Assembly (NCBI GenBank): GCA_023663225.1
Contig: JAMPHU010000023.1
Location: 1 to 42,816, forward strand
Source: Candidatus Gastranaerophilales bacterium
GTDB taxonomy: Bacteria > Bacillota > Clostridia > Lachnospirales > Lachnospiraceae
Direction of reading: 5' to 3'
DNA: 42,816 bases
Positions 1 to 7,958 of this stretch are shown here, in pieces. The first letter of the stretch is position 1. Each line of letters starts with the position of its first letter. Made by a program: the position numbers and the translations under genes. Under the pieces are notes generated by a model, which saw nothing but the letters and a program-made list of their open reading frames with translations, did not search any database and was not told the origin of the DNA.

Positions 1-104
1 TCGTCCTGATACCTTACTTCTTTCAATTTTTCATAGTAGAATTTCTCATGTGCATTGCTGATAAAAATAATCGCTCTCTCTGCTCCTAACGCTGTACTAC
101 TCAT
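1..104 (-). CDS. Partial hypothetical protein (N-terminal 34 residues), possibly DUF6075-like
   Basis: The reading frame starts at ATG 104 and runs off the left edge, so only about 34 residues are visible. A GGAGG ribosome site lies 8 bases upstream (113-117), which favours this start over an in-frame ATG at 119 that lacks one. The fragment contains the stretch NAHEKFYYEKLKEVRYQD. From memory this resembles the start of small clostridial DUF6075-type proteins of unknown function, but I could not check it. It is separated from lysS by a terminator, so it is a distinct transcription unit. No promoter is evident in the short gap. Confidence 0.55.
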   Translation of the reverse strand, partial: MSSTALGAERAIIFISNAHEKFYYEKLKEVRYQD

Positions 105-138
105 GCTTTTTTCCTCCATTCTTTGATGATTGACCATA

Positions 139-185
139 ACAAAAAAGGACACTTCTCTAAAATCTTCTTTTAGAAAAATGTCCTT
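139..185 (-). terminator. Intrinsic terminator of the lysS operon
   Basis: Two 18-base arms (145-162 and 168-185) pair around a 5-base loop. On the minus-strand transcript the two mismatching positions become G-U pairs, so the stem is continuous. It is followed on that strand by a run of six T (complement of 141-146). It ends the long housekeeping operon about 140 bases after the lysS stop codon. Confidence 0.85.
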
Positions 186-262
186 GTAGGTACAAATATT
201 AGAATGTATCAGCACAACAATAAACGTACATGGAAGTATTATTCCGTATTATTCGTTTAAAA

Positions 263-282
263 TTTGTTGCACTTTTGTTGCA
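263..282. repeat. Pair of 9-bp direct repeats (TTTGTTGCA)
   Basis: TTTGTTGCA occurs at 263-271 and again at 274-282, an 11-base period placing both copies on the same DNA face. It lies in the lysS 3' region just outside the coding sequence. It could be a protein-binding site or a remnant recombinase site; nothing in the window decides this. Confidence 0.4.
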
Positions 283-325
283 GTAGCATGATAGTAGGTG
301 CTTCAAACCCGCATAAACACTGGCT

Positions 326-1813
326 TTATTTGTCCAACGACTTCATTGTCGGGAACAACAGCACATCCCTGATCGCCGGACTGTTTGTGAGCAGCATCAC
401 CAGCCTGTCGATGCCATAACCGATCCCACCTGTGGGCGGCATACCGATCTCCAACGCGTTTAAGAAATCCTCATCCGTATGGTTGGCCTCCTCGTTGCCC
501 TGAGCCAACTGCCTCTCCTGCTCCTCGAAGCGCGCTCTCTGATCGATCGGGTCATTCAACTCCGAATACGCATTGCACATCTCACGCCCATAGATAAACA
601 ACTCAAAACGCTCCACGTATTCCGGCTTGTCCGGCTTTCTCTTGGTCAAAGGTGAAATCTCCACCGGATGATCCATGATAAAAACAGGCTGAATCAAATG
701 TGACTCCACGTATTCCTCAAAGAACAGACTTAAGATGTCCCCCTTGGAATGACGCTCCTCATAGTGCAACCCTTTTTCATCCGCCGCTTTCTTCGCCGCA
801 TCGGTGTCCGGAATCTGGTCAAAATCGACGCCTGCATATTTTTTTACGGCATCCACCATCGTCAGCCGCTCAAAAGGCTTCCCCAGATCGATCATTTCCT
901 CCGCATAGGGGATCAAGGTCGTACCGCATACCTCATTCGCCACATAGCGGAACAGATTCTCCGTCAGATCCATCATGCCATAATAATCTGTGTATGCCTG
1001 ATACAGCTCCATCAAAGTAAATTCCGGATTGTGCCTGGTGTCCAGACCCTCATTGCGGAACACCCTGCCGATCTCAAAGACGCGTTCCAATCCGCCTACG
1101 ATCAGTCTCTTTAGATACAATTCCAGCGAGATGCGCAGCTTCACGTCCTCATCAAGTGAATTGTAATGGGTCTCAAAAGGTCTCGCCGCTGCACCGCCCG
1201 CGTTGGGCACCAGCATGGGAGTCTCCACTTCCAAGAATCCCTGCCCCTCCAAAAATGTCCGAATCGCGCTGATGATCTTGGAACGTTTCACAAAAGTGTC
1301 CCGCACCTCCGCGTTCATAATCAGATCCGTATAGCGCTGACGATAACGGATATCCGTGTTGGTCAGACCGTGAAATTTTTCGGGGAGTATCTGCAAGCTC
1401 TTGGACAACAGTACCATTTCCGTCGCATGTATAGAGATCTCTCCGGTCTTGGTGCGAAATACCGTACCTTCCATACCGACGATATCCCCTACATCATATT
1501 TCTTAAAATCCGCATAGGACTCCTCACCCACGCTGTCCCTCGCCACATAAGCCTGAATATTGCCGGGCAAATCCTGGATATTGCAGAAAGACGCCTTGCC
1601 CATAATGCGTTTGGACATAATGCGCCCTGCAATACGGACGCTCTTCCCTTCCAACTCATCAAACTGTTCCTTGATGTGGGTACTGTGATGAGTCACATCA
1701 TATTTTGTTATCTGGAACGGGTTCTTTCCCGCCTCCTGCAATGCCGCCAGCTTTTCACGTCTCACCTTTAAAAGCTGGTTGATATCCTGATTCTGATTCT
1801 GTCCCTCTGCCAC
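326..1813 (-). CDS. lysS: Lysyl-tRNA synthetase, class II
   Basis: Charges tRNA-Lys with lysine using ATP in the cytoplasm. The 495-residue length fits the bacterial class II enzyme. An OB-fold anticodon-binding domain spans roughly residues 55-140, followed by the class II catalytic core. Motif 2 is seen as VFRNEGLDTRHNPEFT (251-266) and motif 3 as GGIGYGIDRLVML near 460-473. The start is GTG at 1813 with AAGGAG nine bases upstream. It is the last gene of the operon, 17 bases after greA and before a strong terminator. I see no T-box leader, so expression probably follows the greA promoter. Confidence 0.97.
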   Translation of the reverse strand: MAEGQNQNQDINQLLKVRREKLAALQEAGKNPFQITKYDVTHHSTHIKEQFDELEGKSVRIAGRIMSKRIMGKASFCNIQDLPGNIQAYVARDSVGEESYADFKKYDVGDIVGMEGTVFRTKTGEISIHATEMVLLSKSLQILPEKFHGLTNTDIRYRQRYTDLIMNAEVRDTFVKRSKIISAIRTFLEGQGFLEVETPMLVPNAGGAAARPFETHYNSLDEDVKLRISLELYLKRLIVGGLERVFEIGRVFRNEGLDTRHNPEFTLMELYQAYTDYYGMMDLTENLFRYVANEVCGTTLIPYAEEMIDLGKPFERLTMVDAVKKYAGVDFDQIPDTDAAKKAADEKGLHYEERHSKGDILSLFFEEYVESHLIQPVFIMDHPVEISPLTKRKPDKPEYVERFELFIYGREMCNAYSELNDPIDQRARFEEQERQLAQGNEEANHTDEDFLNALEIGMPPTGGIGYGIDRLVMLLTNSPAIRDVLLFPTMKSLDK

Positions 1814-1830
1814 GCTTCTTCTCTCCTTGC

Positions 1831-2313
1831 TCAGTTACTCCTCTGGATCTCCAGGATCTTGTACGCGAATGTTCCCGCTTGTGTCTCCACTTCCACCGTC
1901 TCGCCAATCTTGCGTCCGATCAACGCCTTGCCCACAGGACTCTCGTTAGAAATTTTACCCTTCAGGCTATTCGCCTCCATGGAACCCACGATCTTGTACT
2001 CCAGCTCCTCGCTGTACTCGATGTCCAACAGTCTGACCCTACAGCCGATGTTGATCTGGCCCAGATCCACTTCATCCTCCAAAACCACCTCGGCGTTTTT
2101 CAAAATTTTCTCAAGTTCCTCAATCCTCGCTTCGATATCCCGCTGCTCGTCTTTTGCCGCGTCGTACTCCGCATTCTCCGACAGATCGCCCTGTTCCCTT
2201 GCCTCCTTGATCTTTTGAGCTACCTCCTGACGCTTTACCACCTTCAGCTCATGCAGCTCGTCCTCATACTTTCTCAACCCCTCATAAGTCAAGATGTTCT
2301 TTTTCTCCTGCAT
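1831..2313 (-). CDS. greA: Transcription elongation factor GreA
   Basis: Rescues backtracked RNA polymerase by stimulating cleavage of the nascent RNA. The 160-residue length is standard. An N-terminal antiparallel coiled coil (about 10-80) carries the acidic tip residues D43 and E46 within DLSENAEYDAA, which reach the polymerase active site. The C-terminal half (about 85-160) is the FKBP-like domain. The start ATG 2313 has an AGGAAGG site nine bases upstream. Its own near-consensus promoter lies about 80 bases upstream, and lysS follows after 17 bases, so the two are surely co-transcribed. Confidence 0.97.
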   Translation of the reverse strand: MQEKKNILTYEGLRKYEDELHELKVVKRQEVAQKIKEAREQGDLSENAEYDAAKDEQRDIEARIEELEKILKNAEVVLEDEVDLGQINIGCRVRLLDIEYSEELEYKIVGSMEANSLKGKISNESPVGKALIGRKIGETVEVETQAGTFAYKILEIQRSN

Positions 2314-2390
2314 CTTAATACACCTTCCTATCCTTCTATTTCTTTCAAATTGCCTTCCGCTTCTTCCATTTTCTTCTCATTAACTTTCGT

Positions 2391-2419
2391 ATTATACCCA
2401 TTTTTCACCTTAGTGTCAA
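2391..2419 (-). promoter_or_regulatory. Near-perfect sigma-A promoter for greA-lysS
   Basis: On the minus strand TTGACA (2414-2419) is followed after exactly 17 bases by TATAAT (2391-2396); both hexamers match consensus. The -35 box overlaps the stop codon of the upstream hypothetical gene (2416-2418), so greA-lysS can be transcribed independently of the longer operon. Confidence 0.85.
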
Positions 2420-3201
2420 GGCGGAGCGGGTTCTTTTTGCGCCTGTTTCCATTCTTTTTTTAGAGAAACATAACGCACACTGCCGCCCCGAAGCTCCATG
2501 CGCCGCCATTTTTCCCAATCGGCCGAAAAATCCAGCCATATGCTGCCCGGCGGCACAATGGAGGAAGAAATTTTCTCCTCACCGGAAAAATCCAAAACAT
2601 TACATGGGAACGGACAGAGCATCTGTAGCCTCCTGTAATCCGACTGCTCCTCCAACGGCAGGATGTTGGCCGCAATGCCGTATTCCAAAAGCAGTTCCTC
2701 CAAAAGCTCCTCCAACGCCTCCGTGATATCCGTCTCGCGCAGCACAAAGCGCAAGCCCTTCATCCTCCGGGCATACCGAGGGAGCACATACGGCAGACAT
2801 TCCGCATTGCCCAACACCACAAAATGCGGTTTTACAGCATACGGCATCAGCCGTTCTACCCACTTCTCCTCTCTGTAATCGGTAAACTTCCAGCCGGAAA
2901 ACAGCTCCAAAGGCGGCTCGCACACGCACCAGGTCTCGCAGGGCGACCCCCACAATTCCTCTATCTGCGCCAACAGTTCCTTCTTTTCCTTTGCCGCCTT
3001 TTTCTTTCTCGCCCGCCGCTTCCAGGGCATCTCCAAGCGCTTTTTTACATACATCCTCTCCCCGTTAAGCAGTCCGATCTGTCCGGCGTTCAATCCGATT
3101 CGTACCAACGTATAGTCTGATAATTGATATGCCTTTGAGCAGATCCGATCAAAAGATTCGTTTTTTTCCTGTGTCTTATAAAAATAGAGTATCGTGTCCA
3201 T
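2416..3201 (-). CDS. Conserved-type hypothetical protein, 261 residues
   Basis: I do not recognise a family. The protein is soluble with no signal peptide or membrane segment. It has a short basic, lysine/arginine-rich helix (about residues 53-75) and many aromatic residues. A motif LVRIGLNAGQIGLLNGERM lies near the N terminus. The middle section (VVLGNAECLPYVLPRYARR) and the end (PPGSIWLDFSADW) look like alternating strands and helices. It sits 46 bases after dusB and before greA, and its stop codon lies inside the greA promoter. The ribosome site before ATG 3201 is weak. Position in the operon is the only clue to function. Confidence 0.75.
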   Translation of the reverse strand: MDTILYFYKTQEKNESFDRICSKAYQLSDYTLVRIGLNAGQIGLLNGERMYVKKRLEMPWKRRARKKKAAKEKKELLAQIEELWGSPCETWCVCEPPLELFSGWKFTDYREEKWVERLMPYAVKPHFVVLGNAECLPYVLPRYARRMKGLRFVLRETDITEALEELLEELLLEYGIAANILPLEEQSDYRRLQMLCPFPCNVLDFSGEEKISSSIVPPGSIWLDFSADWEKWRRMELRGGSVRYVSLKKEWKQAQKEPAPP

Positions 3202-3247
3202 GCCCTAATATATGTGGTTTTCTCTCTTTTTAGACCGGACACATTCC

Positions 3248-4216
3248 CTATGCTCCAAAAATCCTGTTCACTCCATCTATCAATTCTTCCATCTTCTCCA
3301 TGGTATTGATCATCTGACGAAAACGGGCAGAATGAGGCATACCGGAAGTATACCATGATAGATGTTTTCGCATCTCCCGCACGCCGGTGTATTCTCCCTT
3401 ATATTTTAACTGCAACGCTGCATGGCGCAGGATCATCTCCCTCTTCTGTGACGGTTCCGGTCGCTTCGGAATCGTCCCTGTCTCCAAAAACTGGACGACC
3501 TCTCCAAAAATCCACGGATTCCCCTGCGCTGCACGTCCGATCATTACCCCGTCACATCCTGTCTGTGCCAACAGTCGCGCCGCCGCCTCGGGACTGTCCA
3601 CATCCCCATTGCCGATCACAGGAATCTTCACCGCATCCTTTACCTGTGCGATAATATCCCAGTCCGCTTTCCCGCTATAATACTGCTCTCTGGTTCTGCC
3701 ATGCACCGCTATGGCCGACACGCCGCAACTCTCTGCCATTCTGGCGATATCCACGGCATTGACATGCGCATCATCGAATCCTTTACGAATCTTCACCGTG
3801 ACAGGCTTATCCGTGGCTTTCACCAGAGCGGTCAACACCTGCTCCGCCAACCTGGGATTTCTCATCAACGCCGATCCCTCCCCATTGTTTACCACTTTCG
3901 GCACAGGACAACCCATGTTAAAGTCCAATATGGCAAAAGGCTGCTCCTCTATCCTTCTCGCCATCTCTCCCAAGATCGCGGGATCGGAGCCAAAAAGCTG
4001 CAGCGAGGTGGGATGCTCATCGGGATGCATCTCCATCAGACTGTCCGTATTTTTATTTTTGTAATAGATTGCCTTGGCGCTAACCATCTCCATGCAGACC
4101 AGCCCCGCCCCCTGTTCCCGACACAGCAAACGAAAAGGCAGGTCTGTCACACCTGCCATGGGCGCCAAGATCACGTTATTCTCCAACACCACGTTACCTA
4201 TTTGTAGTCTCTTCAT
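3248..4216 (-). CDS. dusB: tRNA-dihydrouridine synthase
   Basis: Reduces uridines in tRNA to dihydrouridine using FMN and NADPH. The 322-residue length fits the DusB branch. The FMN-binding start APMAGVTDLPFRLLC is at 18-32. The catalytic cysteine is C103 in MGCPVPKVVNNGEGSALM. Phosphate-binding motifs GNGDVDSP and IGRAAQGNPWIF appear later, followed by the helical tRNA-binding domain. The start ATG 4216 has GGAGG six bases upstream. Which dus subtype it is rests on general resemblance only. Confidence 0.95.
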   Translation of the reverse strand: MKRLQIGNVVLENNVILAPMAGVTDLPFRLLCREQGAGLVCMEMVSAKAIYYKNKNTDSLMEMHPDEHPTSLQLFGSDPAILGEMARRIEEQPFAILDFNMGCPVPKVVNNGEGSALMRNPRLAEQVLTALVKATDKPVTVKIRKGFDDAHVNAVDIARMAESCGVSAIAVHGRTREQYYSGKADWDIIAQVKDAVKIPVIGNGDVDSPEAAARLLAQTGCDGVMIGRAAQGNPWIFGEVVQFLETGTIPKRPEPSQKREMILRHAALQLKYKGEYTGVREMRKHLSWYTSGMPHSARFRQMINTMEKMEELIDGVNRIFGA

Positions 4217-4257
4217 CCTACTCCTCCATGTCAGAGCAGTTTACTGCAATGACACGC

Positions 4258-4288
4258 GATGAGAAATTCGCGAAGGCGATTTCTCGTC
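4258..4288 (-). other. Intercistronic hairpin between coaX and dusB
   Basis: Arms 4258-4271 and 4276-4288 pair around a 4-base loop with one bulge and one mismatch. There is no T-run, so it is unlikely to terminate; it may be an RNA processing or stability element within the 83-base gap. Confidence 0.45.
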
Positions 4289-4299
4289 TGCCATCAAGG

Positions 4300-5070
4300 C
4301 TATTTCCGGTTTTTGTCATAAATAATGCGCAGTCCATCCAAGGTCAGGGAACTGTCATAGATATCGATCGCATCCGTCTCATCCGCGATCAGCCTCCCCA
4401 ACCCTCCGGTGGCTACCACTTTCAGATTGTCTATTTTACTTTCTTCCTTCACTTTTTTGACGATATATTCTGTCTGCCCGATCTGACCGTAGACCAGGCC
4501 CGCCTGCATACTGCTTATCGTCTCCTGCGCCAGGATCGTCCTTGGCTTTTTGATCTCGATATTGGGCAGCTTGGCGGTCTGTTTCCACAGCGCTTCGGAG
4601 CTGATACGGATGCCGGGCGCGGTGATCCCCGCGGCAAACTCTCCCTTTTCTGTGATCAAATCGTAGGTGGTCGCCGTGCCAAAATCCAGCACCAGAACCG
4701 GCCCTCCATGTTTCTCATAAGCAGCGACCGCATCCACAATACGATCCGCGCCGATCGCCCGCGGATCCTCCGTGATAATGCGGATGCCTGTCTTGATCCC
4801 CGGCCCCACAATCAGCGGCTGTGTTCCGGTGTAACGCACAATGCCTCCCACAAGAGCGTGCATCACATCCGGCACCACACTGGCGATCACAGAACCTTCC
4901 AACGCCTTCGCATCGATATTACGGTTTTGCAATAATTGTGTGATCACCACCCCGTATTCATCAGAAGTTTTGGGAGTCTTGGTGGTCAGACGAAAAGTGG
5001 CCGCCAAATCCTGTCCGTCAAACACTCCGAGCGTCAGGTTCGTATTACCCACATCTATCACTAAAATCAT
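4300..5070 (-). CDS. coaX: Type III pantothenate kinase
   Basis: Phosphorylates pantothenate, the first step of coenzyme A synthesis. The 256-residue length is normal. It belongs to the ASKHA fold: the N-terminal phosphate loop [10 protein letters not shown] is at 6-15, GADRI lies mid-protein and [11 protein letters not shown] marks the second nucleotide motif. I chose ATG 5070 rather than an in-frame GTG at 5082. ATG 5070 overlaps the upstream stop codon as ATGA, has GGAGG five bases upstream, and gives the canonical start [11 protein letters not shown]. Translation is therefore probably coupled to the DUF6145-type gene. Confidence 0.95.
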   Translation of the reverse strand: MILVIDVGNTNLTLGVFDGQDLAATFRLTTKTPKTSDEYGVVITQLLQNRNIDAKALEGSVIASVVPDVMHALVGGIVRYTGTQPLIVGPGIKTGIRIITEDPRAIGADRIVDAVAAYEKHGGPVLVLDFGTATTYDLITEKGEFAAGITAPGIRISSEALWKQTAKLPNIEIKKPRTILAQETISSMQAGLVYGQIGQTEYIVKKVKEESKIDNLKVVATGGLGRLIADETDAIDIYDSSLTLDGLRIIYDKNRK

Positions 5071-5420
5071 AACGACCTCCACTCCGGATTCTGCGCAACG
5101 CCTTCCTGCAGCACCATCACCCGATAATATAGACTTAAAGACTCAAAAAGCTCCTGCCTTTGCCTGCGGATCTCCGAAATCAAAAGGCCGCTGGACACTT
5201 CATCATAATAAATATCGTCCTCTTCCGCATCGGTCTCCATGGCGATCGTACCATCCTCCTCAAAGACGATCGTGAACACACCTCCCACTTCCTCCGTAAA
5301 CAGCACGCATATAATATGCAGCTCGTCCTTGATCGAATCGGGAATCTCCTTGAACGCCTCATTAAAATAATATTTTTTCTCGTAGGCACTGGCGCCACAG
5401 AGCACCGTTCTACCCTTCAT
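5067..5420 (-). CDS. DUF6145-type protein, unknown function
   Basis: A 117-residue soluble acidic protein. It begins [19 protein letters not shown] and carries a strand-rich centre ([20 protein letters not shown]) and a helical end. From memory this is the pattern of DUF6145, a small family of Lachnospiraceae and relatives; no function is known to me. It overlaps coaX by four bases and follows birA by 18, an arrangement that suggests a cofactor-linked operon role. AAGGAG lies nine bases before ATG 5420. Confidence 0.8.
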   Translation of the reverse strand: MKGRTVLCGASAYEKKYYFNEAFKEIPDSIKDELHIICVLFTEEVGGVFTIVFEEDGTIAMETDAEEDDIYYDEVSSGLLISEIRRQRQELFESLSLYYRVMVLQEGVAQNPEWRSL

Positions 5421-5438
5421 TCTTCCAGACTCCTTCCG

Positions 5439-6440
5439 TCACGCATATCCATAGAGACCGCGCACGGACACTTCTCCCGCGAACACTTCTCTGATCGTGC
5501 CGTCCGCCAGTTCCACGATCAGCTCTCCGATGTCGCTGATCCCCTTCGCAACGCCTTGATACTCGCCGTGGGGATCCAGGACGCGGACCTCCTTGTCTTT
5601 GTTGACCAGACGCTTATTATAATCCTTGCGCTGTCCTGACAGATCCCCCTTCCGGCAGAAGGTCTCGTAGTCCTTCTCAAAACTTTCCATGATATTGGCG
5701 ATCAAAGTACATCTGGATATCTGTACGCCGCTCTCCGCCTCGAGGCTGGTAGCCTTCTTGGCAAGCTCTGGTTCAAACTCCTGCTTTTTCACATTGATTC
5801 CCACGCCCACGACAACATTTTGAATATAATCATGCTCGATGCTCATCTCCGTCAGGATCCCGCACACCTTTTTCCCATTGACCACCACATCGTTGGGCCA
5901 TTTGATCTCCGGGCGAAGCGCCTCATCACCTCTGTCGCCAAATGTTTTCTCCATCCCCTTCGCCACGGAAAGTCCCATGAGAAGCGTCAGCATAGGAGCC
6001 TTATCCGGCGAAAAATCCGGCTTCAAGATCAAAGTATAATATATATTTGTGTTAGCAGGACTGCTCCAAGTGCGGCCTCTCCTCCCTCTTCCGGCGGTCT
6101 GCATATCCGCCACAATCAGTGTGCCGGCCGCCGCGCCGTTTTCCGCCTCAATTTTCGCCTGAGCATTGGTGGACCCCAACTCGCTGTAAAACTTCGACTT
6201 CTGCCCCACCCACTTTGTCCGCATACGGCTGCCTAACTCATTCCGCCCATATACATCCTCAGTCTCCTCCATCAAACGGTAACCACGATTCTGCACCGCT
6301 TCGATGGGGTATCCTTCCTTCTTTAATTGATTGATGGCCTTCCAGACTGCGGTGCGGGATACTCCAAAATATTCGCTCTGCTCCTGCCCTGACACATAAT
6401 CAGCTCGTTCCCTCAAAAGTGCAAGTATTTTTGCCTTCAT
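5439..6440 (-). CDS. birA: Bifunctional biotin-protein ligase / biotin repressor
   Basis: Joins biotin to acceptor carboxylase subunits and, as biotinyl-AMP-bound dimer, represses biotin genes. The N-terminal winged helix-turn-helix (about 1-60, with EYFGVSRTAVWKAINQLKKE) marks the repressor type. The catalytic core shows GRGRRGRTW (117-125), KWPNDVVVNGKK (180-191) and GVGINV. A C-terminal SH3-like domain follows, for 333 residues in total. The start ATG 6440 has a GGAG site. It lies 15 bases after argF. A likely target is bioY in this same window, whose promoter overlaps an inverted repeat resembling BirA half-sites. Confidence 0.95.
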   Translation of the reverse strand: MKAKILALLRERADYVSGQEQSEYFGVSRTAVWKAINQLKKEGYPIEAVQNRGYRLMEETEDVYGRNELGSRMRTKWVGQKSKFYSELGSTNAQAKIEAENGAAAGTLIVADMQTAGRGRRGRTWSSPANTNIYYTLILKPDFSPDKAPMLTLLMGLSVAKGMEKTFGDRGDEALRPEIKWPNDVVVNGKKVCGILTEMSIEHDYIQNVVVGVGINVKKQEFEPELAKKATSLEAESGVQISRCTLIANIMESFEKDYETFCRKGDLSGQRKDYNKRLVNKDKEVRVLDPHGEYQGVAKGISDIGELIVELADGTIREVFAGEVSVRGLYGYA

Positions 6441-6455
6441 AATCTCTCCACTCTT

Positions 6456-7439
6456 TTACAATGTAGCAGCCATCACAGCCTTAATGGTATGCATACGGTT
6501 TTCAGCTTCTTCAAATACCTTTGACTGTTCGGACTCGAAAACCTCGTCCGTCACTTCCATTTCAGAGATCCCAAAACGTTCGCCCATCTCAGCGCCGATC
6601 TTGGTCTTCAGGTCGTGGAAAGCGGGAAGACAATGCAGAAAGATCGCCTGCTTTCCGGCACGCTCCATAACAGCTCTGTTGACCTGATAGGGGGACAGCT
6701 CTCTGATACGCTCCTCCCATACTTCCTCCGGCTCTCCCATGGAGACCCATACGTCCGTGTACACGACATCCTGATCCTTCGTACCGGTCTGCACATCTTC
6801 CGTCAATGTGATGCTGCCGCCGGTCTGCGCGGCAATCTCTCGGCATTGCTGCACCAGCTTTTCATCCGGAAAATACTTGGCTGCGGTACAGGCGGTAAAG
6901 TGCATCCCCATCTTGGCGCATGTCACCATCCAGGAATTGCCCATATTGTAGCGCGCATCACCCATATAAACCAGCTTGATGCCCTGCAGACGCCCAAAAT
7001 GTTCTCTGATCGTCAACAGATCCGCGAGCATCTGCGTGGGATGAAATTCATTGGTCAATCCGTTCCACACGGGCACTTTGGAATATTTCGCCAATTCTTC
7101 CACAATGGACTGCTCAAAGCCGCGGTATTCTATCCCTTCAAACATTCCCGCAAGCACTCTCGCCGTATCGGCAATACTCTCCTTCTTGCCGATCTGAGAA
7201 CCCGTCGGCTCCAGATAAGTGGTGCCCATTCCCAAATCATGGGCCGCCACCTCAAAGGCACAACGCGTGCGGGTACTGGTCTTTTCAAAGATCAACGCCA
7301 CGTTTTTCCCCCGTAGAGTGTCCACGGCAATGCCTCGCCTTTTCTTGTCCTTCAGCTCGGCCGCCAAATCAACCAAATAAACAATCTCTTCCGAGGTAAA
7401 ATCCAATAGTTTCAAAAAATCCCGTCCCTTTAAATCCAT
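6456..7439 (-). CDS. argF: Ornithine carbamoyltransferase
   Basis: Transfers carbamoyl from carbamoyl phosphate to ornithine to give citrulline in arginine metabolism. At 327 residues all signature sites are present: STRTR (55-59) for carbamoyl phosphate, HPTQ (133-136), SMG (233-235) for ornithine, and HCLP (269-272). The start ATG 7439 has GGAGG eight bases upstream. It is the first gene of the operon. No arcA or arcC neighbour is present, so a biosynthetic role is favoured over the arginine deiminase pathway, but sequence alone does not prove this. I found no clear ArgR box. Confidence 0.94.
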   Translation of the reverse strand: MDLKGRDFLKLLDFTSEEIVYLVDLAAELKDKKRRGIAVDTLRGKNVALIFEKTSTRTRCAFEVAAHDLGMGTTYLEPTGSQIGKKESIADTARVLAGMFEGIEYRGFEQSIVEELAKYSKVPVWNGLTNEFHPTQMLADLLTIREHFGRLQGIKLVYMGDARYNMGNSWMVTCAKMGMHFTACTAAKYFPDEKLVQQCREIAAQTGGSITLTEDVQTGTKDQDVVYTDVWVSMGEPEEVWEERIRELSPYQVNRAVMERAGKQAIFLHCLPAFHDLKTKIGAEMGERFGISEMEVTDEVFESEQSKVFEEAENRMHTIKAVMAATL

Positions 7440-7483
7440 CTGTCGTGCCTCCTCGCTTGTCTTTTACCTGTCTCCTACTTATT

Positions 7484-7512
7484 AATATACTGCATTATAG
7501 ACGGTTTATCAA
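7484..7512 (-). promoter_or_regulatory. Promoter of the argF-birA-coaX-dusB operon
   Basis: TTGATA (minus strand, 7507-7512) and TATATT (7484-7489) are separated by 17 bases, each one base from consensus. A TATAAT also occurs inside the spacer but has no well-placed -35 box. Confidence 0.6.
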
Positions 7513-7576
7513 GTTAAATTTGTCATATACGCAAAAATCCGGTAACATTTCAGACGCGGCGGTTGAACCAACGCGC

Positions 7577-7607
7577 AAAAAGGAGACCGCCTCCTTGGGC
7601 AATCTCC
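7577..7607 (-). terminator. Intrinsic terminator after spoVG
   Basis: Ten-base arms 7582-7591 and 7598-7607 pair on the minus-strand RNA with two G-U pairs around a 6-base loop. They are followed by five T (complement of 7577-7581). It ends the glgC-glgD-spoVG unit about 30 bases after the spoVG stop. Confidence 0.85.
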
Positions 7608-7637
7608 TGCTAATGCGAAATATTTTGACTTTGATCG

Positions 7638-7913
7638 TCATAGTTCTGCGTCCGGTTCCAACAACACTCTCTCGTAATGCTCCAGAATGATCTTTTGAAT
7701 ATTGTCCCGCGTATGGGAATTGATCGGATGCGCAATATCCCTGTACTCGCCGTCCGCAGCCTTTTTGCTCGGCATAGCGATAAACAGACCCTTCTCGCCC
7801 TCAATCACTTTGATGTCATGCACTACAAATTCGTCGTCTAACGTGATTGACACAATAGCCTTCATCTTTCCTTCTTTCGTAATTTTCCGAACACGTACAT
7901 CTGTAATCTGCAT
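7638..7913 (-). CDS. spoVG: Septation/RNA-binding regulator SpoVG
   Basis: Small nucleic-acid-binding regulator that in Bacillus affects asymmetric septation and in other Firmicutes affects virulence or envelope genes. The protein starts [11 protein letters not shown] and contains FIAMPSKK and [12 protein letters not shown], all typical, and is 91 residues long. I chose ATG 7913 rather than the ATG at 7919. The AAGGGGG site (7921-7927) sits 7 bases from the former but only one base from the latter. It lies 45 bases after glgD with no obvious promoter of its own, so it is probably co-transcribed with the glycogen genes. Confidence 0.95.
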   Translation of the reverse strand: MQITDVRVRKITKEGKMKAIVSITLDDEFVVHDIKVIEGEKGLFIAMPSKKAADGEYRDIAHPINSHTRDNIQKIILEHYERVLLEPDAEL

Positions 7914-7958
7914 ATGCATGCCCCCTTGCTCAATGGTGCTTTTGCTATGTTACCAGTG

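Noticed and set aside
2345-2380. Possible 11-residue basic leader peptide in the greA leader
   Set aside because: No ribosome site before its ATG and no stem-loop pair to support attenuation.
4228-4935. 235-codon plus-strand open frame over coaX
   Set aside because: Antisense to coaX, which has clear family motifs; no ribosome site.
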